Assembly (NCBI GenBank): GCA_033675265.1
Contig: JAUJYZ010001192.1
Span: 1 to 64,000, forward strand
Length of the DNA: 64,000 bases
Source: Actinostola sp. cb2023
Taxonomy: Eukaryota > Cnidaria > Anthozoa > Actiniaria > Actinostolidae
Reading direction: 5' to 3'
Below, piece after piece: positions 45,906 to 55,119 of the stretch. The translations under genes and the position numbers were made by a program. The notes beneath the pieces were generated by a model. It made no database searches and was not told where the DNA came from. It was given only the letters and a program-made list of their open reading frames with translations. Numbering within the stretch: the stretch's first letter is position 1; each line of letters begins with the position of its first letter.

Positions 45906-47028
45906 GTCGCGACCTTCCGTCTCTTATCGCAATTTGAAGAAAAGCGCTTTGTATATCGGCAGACAAACCGATACTGTTCCATCTAAAATTCACAAGAACG
46001 TTTAGTAGAAGAGGTACAAAGTTTGGTCCCGTTTTCAAGCAATCATTTAATGAATGAGACTGTCCTGGCGATTTTGCAGATCCATCGTAAACAACTCTCA
46101 CCTTCGTAGTTTCTCTGTCTTCGCGCACAACAGCATGATGTGGCATGTAATGGACATTTCCGGTTTCAACCTTGACCTCGTTTGAATCGTTCGGCACTTC
46201 TTCAACAATTCCTTTGACCAGTTGATCTTGTATGACATGATCGTATTCCGTGAGAAGTTCTGGAGATTTGTTTAACTTGCGATGTAGAGACTGTAAACGG
46301 TTGTAACTTGATGCGTAGTTAGTTGGAACCAGTCCAGAATCTTCCTTCCACGGTAAATCAACACTGCAACGCTCTCCGTCATGATGAATTGAGATGAATT
46401 CGTCAATTTTTCGTGTATCGTCGTCCGTTGCTTGGTTTTGTTCGTAGATTCCGATGTGTTCAGTATCCCAAAAGGTCTTCAAAGTGTCTGTCAATCGGTC
46501 GTTTTCTTGTGTGATCCAGGACGTACGATCGCAATCTCCTGAAATCACTAAATTTGATATGACAGAGTCAGAGTTAACAGAGTTTTCTAAAGGGCCAGAC
46601 AAAATCCAACCCAATTTACTGTTGATGGCTGTAGGTCCTTGATCACCGCGAACACAATCTCCTTCGATAAAGTCCCAGTAGTGATCCACTCCGACTAGTA
46701 TATCAATCGTTCCTTTGTCGTGGTCATAATCATCAGCTAGTCGTAGACCATCTAAATGAGGATAATCCACGTTAACTCGAGAGGGCAGCGGCGAACAAAT
46801 TGTAGGGAAACAAAGTCCTTTAATCTTGAGTGTGTCATCATGTCCTGGTTTGTGAAGCTGTAATTCTATCACATCGCAATTTTGTTTCTTGTAATTCTGT
46901 TCTCCAAAAGTGTTGAGATTAAGCTTTTCGGTTTTCACCGTCTTCAATTTCAACCTTGATCGTACCTCCTCGGTTACGTAAGTGCGCTGACTGCCACTAT
47001 CAAAGAGAATTCTTACCGGTGTTGACAT
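45883..47028 (-). pseudogene. BEL/Pao pol, protease and RT N-terminal part
   Basis: The minus-strand ORF starts with an aspartic protease of the DUF1758 type (RILFDSGSQRTYVTEEV, then VDILVGVDHYWDF-like and GPTAINSKLGWILSGP). It continues to the RT start (YMPHHAVVREDRETTKVRVVYDGSA, LSADIQSAFLQIAI). The frame breaks at ~45911-45917, where one extra G in GACGGAAGG separates it from the downstream RT frame; this falls between motif A and the rest of the palm. The CCHC knuckles normally found between gag and protease are not seen. Confidence 0.88.
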
Positions 47029-47030
47029 AC

Positions 47031-50000
47031 AGTTTTTATAATAGGCAAATGCAATTCAACCCATACATATGGAAAAATGGAGAGAGCAGTGGTTGTATGT
47101 GAGGATAAAAAAGATGACAGTTTTTATGGGCGGTTTTTATGGGTGGCAAATGCAATTCAATCCATACATATTGAAAGAAGGAGAAGAGGGAAGAAGAAAA
47201 GTAAACATAAAAATTAATAGAAATTAAATAAAGAGAAAAATATAAAGAAAGAAAAATAAATAAACAATAACAATTATGATTTAATTAAAAATAATAATAA
47301 TAATAATAATAAAAAATAAAAAATAAAGATAAAAAATAAAGATAAATAAATAAATAGATAAGTAAAGGGTACAGAAATTAAAAGAAAAAGATAAGAAAAA
47401 AGGTGAATGAAGAAAGGAAATGAAAATATAAATATTTGGTATACAAAATTAAATGGTGAATAAATAAAGGAAGGTATACAAATCGGTTGAGGGGAGGGGA
47501 GGGGACGGCGGCGAAGTAGGGAGGAGAGGGTGGGGAGGTGGTGGTGGACAGCGTATACAGAATGACCATGGACAAGGAATAGAACGTATAGAGTGAGGGA
47601 ATAGATAACAAGCAAATAAAAAATAAATAACAGACAAAACCGAACGCAATTGATGACGCTAGCAACGTTGCGAGCACGCGTGAAAGTACAAACAACGGCT
47701 ACCGAGGGAAGGAACGGGAAGATCGTAGCAGAAAATATAACACCGTGGAGGGAGATGGGACTCAGTAGTACCACGTTCCACCAAGAGTTAATCAACGGGA
47801 GCTTGAAATCTTGGTGGAGATATAGATCAATGTATTTCATACATCTAAGCCAGCTATGATGTCAAGCCCAATACATCACGAGGTACCGGTGGGAGCCGTG
47901 TTCGTCGCTAGCGTGGCGCAAGGACTAGTACATGAGGACAAATAGAGGTGATAACAAAGTGGCGGTGTATAACAATCTCATGAGTGGGTGGTAGGACTTA
48001 CTTGGTACTTGGTTTGGGCAAAGGGCATATAACTTGAGGGCAACTTAGTTGTTTGGCTGGCGATCCATGTCGGAGTTCAAATGTAATGCGATATACATGG
48101 GGAGGGGTCGAAGGAAGTAGAGGAATGGACGCTGGAACGGACGCTGGAACGGTAACTTGAGAGAGACGGCTGGAGTTGGGTGAAATCGGATCGAGATAAT
48201 GATAGTCCTGATTTGGTGCAGTAATGTAGCGCGAGTTGATGAAACAGAGAGAAAGGAGCATGGACAAAACAAATGGCTTGTAAAAGCGTACGTTTTGTAT
48301 GGAAGGATAGTGTATATGTTTATGTGTGCATAGAGAGGAAGGGCTGTGTGTGTGTTGTATTGCATTGATACAAGACGGGGTTGGGGGGGGGGGGTTGTTT
48401 GAGTGCATGGGTGGTGTAGTGCTGGTAGGGAAGGGAGTATGTAGGGTGTGTGTGTAGGAGGGCGTGGGTTGGCGGTGAAGGGGAGTTGAGGGGAGGGATC
48501 ATGGGCGTATGGAGGGGTGGAGTGGAAGGGATAGCTGCGCTTCACGGAGTCGTGGTAAAGAGATTGGAGGGGGGAGGGTGTGGTTTAAGCGCATGTTTTG
48601 TATGTTAGGCCAGGGATATGTGTGCATACAGAGGAAGGGTTGTGTGTAGTGCTTTGTTTCGTAGGAGGTGGTGGGGTGGGGTGGTAGGGATAGCTGCGCT
48701 TCACGGAGTCGTGGTAAAGAGATTGGAGGGGGGAGGGTGTGGTTTAAGCGCATGTTTTGTATGTTTGGCCAGGCATATGTGTGCATACAGGGGAAGGGTG
48801 TGTAGTGCTTTGGTTCGTAGGATGGTGGGGTGGTAGGGATAGCTGCGCTTCATTGAGTCGTGGTAAAGAGATAGGAGGGGGAGGGTGTGGTTTAAGCGCA
48901 TGTTTTGTACGTTAGGTCAGGGATATGTGTGTATACAGGGGAAGGGTTGTGTATCTGGGAGGGGAGGAGAGAGAGGTGGATTTCTGCGGGATTGTTGTAG
49001 TGGTGTAACTGTGTAGTGCTTTGGTTCGTAGGAGGGTGGGGTGGGGTGGTAGCAATAGTTGCTCTTCATGGAGTCGAGGTAAAGAGATAGGAGGGGGGAG
49101 GGTGTGGTTTAAGCGCATGTTTTGAATGTTAGACCAGGGATATGTATGCATACAGGGGAAGGCTTATGTCCTAATATGAAATGAAAGTGAAGATGGCGAG
49201 GAGAGGAGAATGGATGCATGGATGCATGGAATGATGACAAGTGGATGTAACATATGTTGGATATAAATATGCAGAGCCTGGCAGGTAGTCGTACCTATGC
49301 ATCTGAAAGGGGAGGGAGGGTTAAGCATTGGATAAGATGGGAGAGTTTTAGGAGCAGTTGAAGTGGAGGGGGAAGGGGTAGGAGTGGTAAATGGTATGGG
49401 ATGGTGGGTCAGGAACAGGGCGAGGGGTATTTTGGTTAGGGAGAGAAGATGCGTAAGGATCCATATGGATACAAAACTTTCCCTGTGAATCAATTCAGTT
49501 TTTATAATAGGCAAATGCAATTCAACCCATACATGTGGAAAAATGGAGAGAGCAGTGGCTGTATGTGAGGATAAAAAAGATGACAGTTTTTATGGGCGGT
49601 TTTTATGGGTGGTAAATGCAATTCAATCCATACATATTGAAAGAAGGAGAAGAGGGAAGAAGAAAGTAAACATAAAAAAATAAATAAAAATTAAATAAAG
49701 AGAAAAATATAAAGAAAGACAAATAAATAAACAAAAACAATTATGATTTAATTAACTGAATAAAAATAATAATAATAAAAAATAATAAAAAATAAAGATA
49801 AAAAATTAAGATAAATATATAGATAAGTAAAGGGTACAGAAATTAAAAGAAAAAGATAAGAAAAAAAGGTGAATGAAGAAAGGAAATGAAAATATAAATA
49901 TTTGGTATACAAAATTAAATGGTGAATAAATAAAGGAAGGTCTACAAATAGGTTGAGGGGAGGGGAGGGGAGGGCGGCGAAGTAGGGAGGAGAGGGTGGG

Positions 50001-50118
50001 GAGGTGGTGGTGGACTGCGTATACAGAATGACCATGGACAAGGAATAGAACGTATAGAGTGAGGGAATAGATAACAAGCAAATAAATAATAAATAACAGA
50101 CAAAACCGAACGCAATTG
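47031..50118. mobile_element. 3.1 kb element with ~0.62 kb terminal direct repeats, non-autonomous
   Basis: Segments 47031-~47658 and 49497-~50118 are ~95% alike and in the same orientation, both starting CAGTTTTTATAATAGGCAAA and ending CAAAACCGAACGCAATTGA. They bracket 1.8 kb of sequence without a convincing ORF. The interior includes a ~180-bp G-rich tandem repeat (48320-49165). The layout resembles an LTR element lacking genes (LARD/TRIM type). However, the repeats do not show TG...CA ends, and I see no clear target duplication or primer-binding site. It interrupts BEL gag after LPSDIQLR. Confidence 0.75.
48320..49165. repeat. ~150-250 bp G-rich tandem repeat, ~4-5 copies
   Basis: Repeated block order: GATAGCTGCGCTTCACGGAG, TCGTGGTAAAGAGATTGGAG, GTGTGGTTTAAGCGCATGTT, ATATGTGTGCATACAG, GTGTAGTGCTTTGGTTCGTA. 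Copies begin near 48530, 48690, 48838 and 49047, with length variation from internal insertions. It is the interior of the LTR-like element. The many Pro/His/Thr-rich minus ORFs here are by-products. Confidence 0.85.
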
Positions 50119-50223
50119 AATGTCGCTTGGTAATTTCGACATTATTATGGGAATTAGTAGACTCCCATATTGCTCTGAAGACACACCCAGCGATGCTAAT
50201 CCACGCACATGGACGCTGATCTT
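50110..50223 (-). pseudogene. BEL/Pao gag continuation after the LINE
   Basis: Minus strand reads KIS VHVRGLASLGVSSEQYGS...IMSKLPSDIQLR, the conserved DUF1759 C-terminal part. It lies between the LINE's poly(A) end and the LTR-like element's right end. It shows that two independent insertions hit the same gag gene within about 110 bp. Confidence 0.85.
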
Positions 50224-51826
50224 TTTTTTTTTTTTTTTATTTTTTTTTTTTATTTTTTTTTTTTATAATTTTATTACACACATTTCTATTTAATTACAAT
50301 GTTTTTTAAATACTTAATTACTTGATATGTATACTTACATTTTTTATTATTGTTATTATAATCGTAGATGTAGATTAAAATATCGAAGAAAAAAAGAAAA
50401 ATGTCTAACAAATTTGATTTTGTACATGAATGCCTTTGCCAGTTACATGGACGTTATTTAGGAACGTAAAGCATTAGTTATTTTGCTCCATTTATTTAAA
50501 TGTAGAGAAATTAATTTTTTTGATTTGGCCACGTTATATTCAATTTTTTCTTGGTACCTTAATAAGTTTTTAAAAAAAGATAAAGAAGGATTTTTCCTTT
50601 CTCTCTGGCTTTGTACATAGATAGTTTATACATTAAGATAATATAGTTAATTATGTTATTTTCAACACCCAATATTATATTTAATATGTTTAATTCTGGG
50701 AGCGTGATATCAACATTCTTTAACCAATTTCTTATTTGAAAATAATAGTTTTTTGATTCTATGCAATGGACAAAAAAGTGATCTATTGTTTCAGGGTAAA
50801 GAAGACAAAAAGAGCAAACAGAATGGTCCAGTATTTTGAAACGATGAAGGTCACGATTTAAATATAAAATATTATTAAGTATCTTATATTGAAAATATCT
50901 GGAATAAGTATCAATTGAAGTTGTATAAATTCGTTAGATGTAGATTAAAATTCGAAGAAAAAAAAGAAAAATGCTGTATATTTCTTGCCAGTCTAAAGGA
51001 GTGTCCTGGTTTATGCGCCTACTTACATTAGTTTGGGAGGACGGGGATCTAAATTTTAAATTGATAAACCATTGGTATACTTGGTTTGTTTTTATCTTTT
51101 CTAGTTCAATTTTTTTTGTGGCAAAATTTAAAGATATTTTTGCTTGTCCTACGTTTCTACCCATATTTATATTTATATTTTCTTTCAAAGCTGTTTTCCA
51201 TTCCGTTGGTATCGTGTGAATTATTCCAGCCCACCGCAAGAAGTCTTTGTCTTGGAGTCCCAATTTTTTGACATGTGCCCATTGAAATTCCCCGTTTTCA
51301 TCGCAAAGGTCTACAACTTTGTTTATATTAAGACTTGAGAAGTCCTTATAAAACACTGATTTATTTGCAATTTTTATGTAGTTATTGTTCCAAAGTTGTT
51401 GATCGAATACTAATAACGGATCGTTGTTAATATTGTCTATCGCTACTTCTGACCAATTACTTAGAATACTTTTGTAAAAGAGAGGGATAGATTCGGGAAT
51501 TCTTTGACTGTCGAAATTTACACCTACTTGTTGAAATCCTCCTATGGGCTCAAGATGTGCTGAGGGGAAAATATTCCAAGTTGTTTGTTCATTACAAGAC
51601 GATATCAGACTGATAGCCCATTTAACGCGGTTTGCTTTTATACAAGAATCAAAATCAGGAAGCTTCAAACCACCCATGGAATAATCACCGATTAAAGTAT
51701 TATACTTAATTTTGGGTTTTTTTCCGTTCCATATAAAGTCTTTAATGGTGCTTTCAACTATTTTAATGAAGTCATCTGAGACATGGATTTTTGAACACAC
51801 GTAGAACAGCTTAGGGAGTGCAAGAA
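50224..51826 (-). mobile_element. 5'-truncated L1/Tx1-like LINE with poly(A) and 11-bp TSD
   Basis: Minus-strand non-LTR retrotransposon fragment. The ORF 51800-50934 is the region after the RT palm (KLFYVCSKIHVSD..., FIWNGKKPKIKYNTLIGDYS, GGLKLPDFDSC), typical of L1/Tx1 C-termini. The T-rich tract at 50222-50270 is the poly(A) tail. The target duplication ACGCTGATCTT occurs at 50213-50223 and again at ~51828-51838. It inserted into the BEL gag gene: reading across the duplication restores the gag frame (YDKIS | VHVRGLASLG). Confidence 0.88.
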
Positions 51827-52643
51827 AACGCTGATCTTATCATAAACGTATCGAAGAGTTCCTGTTCGATCCCCTGTGCATACTTGTATCTTGAGGATTT
51901 CGTCCATATGCGCTGAGATTATTTGTTGGGTTTTTCCAAAGCGTTCCTGTAAAATCTGAACTGCTGCATCGTAGTTCGCGTTCGTGAGTGTCAGTCCTTG
52001 TATCGCACGTGCGGCAGCTCCCTCGAGTAAAGATTGAAGATAGTTGAACTTGTCGATTTTAGAAATAGCTTCGTTGCTATGAATAGCGGAACCGTACGAA
52101 TCCCAGAACGTATTCCAATCCGTCACTTGTCCCTTAAACTTCGGGAGGGTAAGCTTAGGCAGTCTGGAGCGTGTTGAAATAGTCGTTGCTGTGCTTGGTG
52201 AAGGCGTCGAAGGTATGGAAATGTTCGGTGTCGGAAGACTAGCCGGGCGACTAGCTTCCACGTTTTGACCTTGTTCCTCATCAGGTAAATTCGGTGGCGG
52301 AGTTGCTTCCGCCCTTGGAACCCGGTCCACATCGTCTTGTGGTGGCTTTGGAGCCGTCGTTGATACGCATATTAACCCGGCTTCGCGTTATGTCATCTTC
52401 GATATCTAAGATTCTTATGTTGAGGACGTTTCTATCGCGCATACCTTAAGTATTTCTTCATTTAATTCTTCGAGAACTCCCTGTTTTTCTTCTGCAATCG
52501 ATTTGATTCTTTTGAGTCGTTGTATTGATTTCTCGTCTAATTCCGTCTCTTCTTGTAAATCCTTCGGCTTCGTTTATCAACTTCGTAATAACGCCTCGAG
52601 TTCCACCGCGCCTAGCGCGGAGACGTTCGAGGGTTTCGCTCAT
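51827..52643 (-). pseudogene. BEL/Pao gag (DUF1759-like), 5' part, frameshifted
   Basis: Starts at MSETLERLRARRGG (52643). A frameshift near 52562 and another near 52440 separate the first 60-100 codons from the main frame. The main frame covers 52330-51827: an acidic/Pro/Thr-rich linker, then LPKLTLPKFKGQVTDWNTFW, the hallmark of DUF1759, SNEAISKIDKFNYL, EGAAARAIQGL and ISAHMDEILKI. It is interrupted by the LINE at KIS; the continuation (VHVRGLASLGVSSEQYGSLL...KLPSDIQLR) is at 50212-50110. Confidence 0.85.
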
Positions 52644-52875
52644 TTTTTTGCTTCGATTCGGGGACTATGCCCCACGTTGGGCGTCATGTCATGAAAGACG
52701 AAACTTTCACTTTTGTCGTACTACATCCTTGCTTTATTCGAAACACATCTATACTTGTTCACAATCGTTCTTAGACTAACCTCGAACTTGTTCAGGTTAC
52801 ATTTATACATAGAATATACCACACCCCCTATCTGATTACAATATAAATTTCACTTCCGGTACAAAGTCCTTGACA

Positions 52876-53290
52876 ATATCGATGGAAACTTTGAAGTTCT
52901 CAGTTGACAAACTCAAAAGCACCATGAGCACAGACCGCGCCAAGCAGTGGTCGGCAGGGATTCTAGATCTAGGAACTCTAGAAGATACAACACTCACTTT
53001 AGAAGACAAGACATTTTTTTGGCGAGCCCGAGACGCTTTTTCAACAATTTCCTTTGTTTTCAAATTTCGAGACTGAGACGACTTTTTGCGAACGAGACTT
53101 CGAGGCCGCAAAATTTGACCAAAATTTTGCAAGACTCTGACTTTTTGCGGGGACCATTCGACACCCCTTTTAGACGTGACGTTTATCAGTTAAACCTCTG
53201 CGATATACACTGGAAATACTTTGAGTTGCTCTTCTAAGTTTAGATGAAGTTTGTGTCCCATAATTTCCTTGTCGTGCTGTTAATAATAAT
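52876..53290 (+). repeat. Second half of the ~0.45 kb direct duplication, right flank of BEL/Pao
   Basis: From ATATCGATGGAAACTTTGAA to GATATACACTGGAAATACTT and TTTAGATGAAGTTTGTGTCC, matching 43455-43690. It carries an extra ~100 bp (53020-53160) absent from the first copy. It joins in order to 44171-44369 if the BEL element is removed. Confidence 0.85.
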
Positions 53291-53380
53291 AATAATAATA
53301 ATTTATTAATTTATATTACGCACTTTTCATAAAATGATCAAATAAGTGCGCATTACAATAATTGTTGTAAGATCTAGCTT
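53282..53380. repeat. (AAT)n followed by a SINE-tail-like motif
   Basis: TAATAATAATAATAATAATT, then TATTACGCACTTTTCATAAA and TAAGTGCGCATTACAATAAT, which are partial inverted repeats. Probably a short element end. 53380-53780 shows nothing recognisable. Confidence 0.45.
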
Positions 53381-53781
53381 GTAATGAACGTGTTTGGACG
53401 GGGGGCGGGGTATGAATATATGTCAATTTATGCGCATAAATTATTTACATACTGTATAAATTTACTCGTTGATTTACTGTTTTAGGGATTTTTTGTGTTA
53501 GAATATTTGCACTGACAAGTCCAAGTTGTCATGGTTTATATTTGCTTATCACAAATTTGATCTGTTTGCAGCAAAACAATGATATTTCAGAAATCAAATC
53601 ATGGCATGTTGACATGTAACTGGCATTGATTATGGAGTATGGATGAGGAAGAACAGTAAGGATCATTATATTCTAAATACATGCAGTTTTACATTGAGTC
53701 ACTGATCAGTATAAATGCATTGATGTACTACTGCTGCATTACCAGAAATCCGGTACAGCTCAGCGGTAAGATCGCAGGCGC

Positions 53782-54147
53782 TTAATTGTATTTTTTGGTG
53801 ACTGTTGCGGCGATCTTTCTTAAGTTTTCATTAATATCCTTTCTAACATCTTTATCATCAGTGAAAACAAAGTGACGATCGGGAATATAATGTTCCAGGA
53901 GTGAAATATAAGGGAATTGTGCGAGTTCAACGCTAAGTTCTTCCTCACTTCCGGTTAAATTATTCACTTCCGGTTGTAAAGAAAATTGCTTTACGTTACC
54001 ATACCATTTCTTTAACAATGGATTTGGAATATCCAGAGCAAAAATTACTTCTCTAGGAGTTCATCTGCCATCATATGATAAATCAGGCTCATAAACTTTG
54101 ATTTTTCGTAGTTCTTCAGTGCTCGAAATGTTGAAAACGTCAGACAT
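53782..54147 (-). pseudogene. Unrecognised ORF with one in-frame TGA
   Basis: Minus strand. ATG at 54147 reads MSDVFNISSTEELRKIKVYE...LSYDGR, TGA at 54063-54061, then TPREVIFALDIPNPLLKKWYGN..., LSVELAQFPYISLLEHYIPD and DVRKDINENLRKIAATVTKKYN to a stop at 53782. 122 codons in one frame with a single internal stop and ordinary protein-like composition. I do not recognise the family. It may be a decayed transposon ORF or a host pseudogene. Confidence 0.4.
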
Positions 54148-54902
54148 TTTTGTAGTAGATTTCTCAATAACTTCAGAAGGCCTGGAACCAAATGAGCTAT
54201 ATATAAACAGACCTATGCATCATGGGATACAAAATGGCAGAGAAGGAGAAGCTGAAATGTGGCATACAAAGTAGTCGAGTTTGGACTTTAAATGGCCCTT
54301 TCGAAGCACTGTTTGTGGTCAGCTGCGAAGAAGATATATTCAAGATTTTCAAATGCAATTCAGAACAGTATTTAAGAGGATTTAGATGCATATTTCTGGC
54401 CCTTTTACTGGCCTTATATTGGAATGATCGAAGTCCACTTATGCAATGGTGAGAAGTGCTGTACCGAAGCTACAAGAACGTGTGTTTGTAAGGTATTTCA
54501 CTACTCGTTATGAAGCAATATGGGCATAAGCAGACTATTTTGACGCAAATTTTGTTCTATAAAAATCGAACAGCTTTATTAACTGCAAATCACTCGAGTT
54601 TCATACATGTTATGAACGACATTACAAAGTTTACAAAATCGCTTATGCACTTTCGTGAATGTAAAGGGATATTGAAATAAAACCAAGAAAGTAACAATAT
54701 TTTGTCAATCTCCGTACATTCCTTTGCATGAAAATTGATCGCTCATATTAAATTTAAGTGCGATAAATACGATACTGCGCATGCTTCGCGCCATGTTGTA
54801 TGGGATTTCTGGTAATGTTTTAAAAATGTCTGTAAAATCACTCCAGTTTTAATATGCAACAAGACCGAAAGGGATCATGGGATATGTTATTGGAATGTAC
54901 TT

Positions 54903-55099
54903 CTGTCATTTTCACACGAGTGGGAAGGAGTTACGGTACGGTTCGTGCCGTGCGGTGATCGGTGCCTTGTCCAAGCATTCTGATTGGTTGAACAATTATT
55001 TTGCGCGCTGTGATTAGTCAGTGAATAGAATGTCTTCGATTCCGTACCGTGACCGTAACTCCGTGCCGTAGGTTTCCCACTCATACGAAAACGACTCTT
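54903..55099. mobile_element. MITE, GTCGTTTT/AAAACGAC family, copy 3
   Basis: Left end TCATTTTCACACGAGTGGGAA (diverged), right end TTCCCACTCATACGAAAACGACTC; interior GTTACGGTACGGTTCGTGCC and TTTTGCGCGCTGTGATT. It lies immediately upstream of the HEPN exon. Confidence 0.8.
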
Positions 55100-55119
55100 T
55101 TGATGATGAATTGCAATGA

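Larger units (their letters stand above)
44370..52875 (-). mobile_element. BEL/Pao LTR retrotransposon, decayed, with nested insertions
   Basis: Runs on the minus strand. The 5' LTR is 52687-52875 (189 bp; plus-strand TGTCATGAAAG...CTTGACA). The primer-binding site is just inside at ~52669-52686: minus TGACGCCCAACGTGGGGC, one mismatch from the tRNA-Lys(CTT) type. The target duplication ATATC is at 44365-44369 and 52876-52880. At the 3' side only 36 bp of LTR (44370-44405) remain, joined directly to pol; integrase, polypurine tract and most of the LTR are lost. Gag (DUF1759 type), aspartic protease (DUF1758 type), RT and RNase H are recognisable but frameshifted. A LINE and a 3.1 kb LTR-like element are inserted in gag. 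Confidence 0.92.

Noticed and set aside
47274..49520. Many Pro/His/Ser-rich minus-strand ORFs
   Set aside because: They follow A/T-rich and G-rich tandem repeats inside the LTR-like element, overlap each other in several frames and show no domain.
54222..54452. 76-codon plus-strand ORF beginning MGYKMAEKEK
   Set aside because: Starts with ATGGGATACAAAATGG, but I see no homology or splice site; composition is ordinary for chance ORFs of this length.
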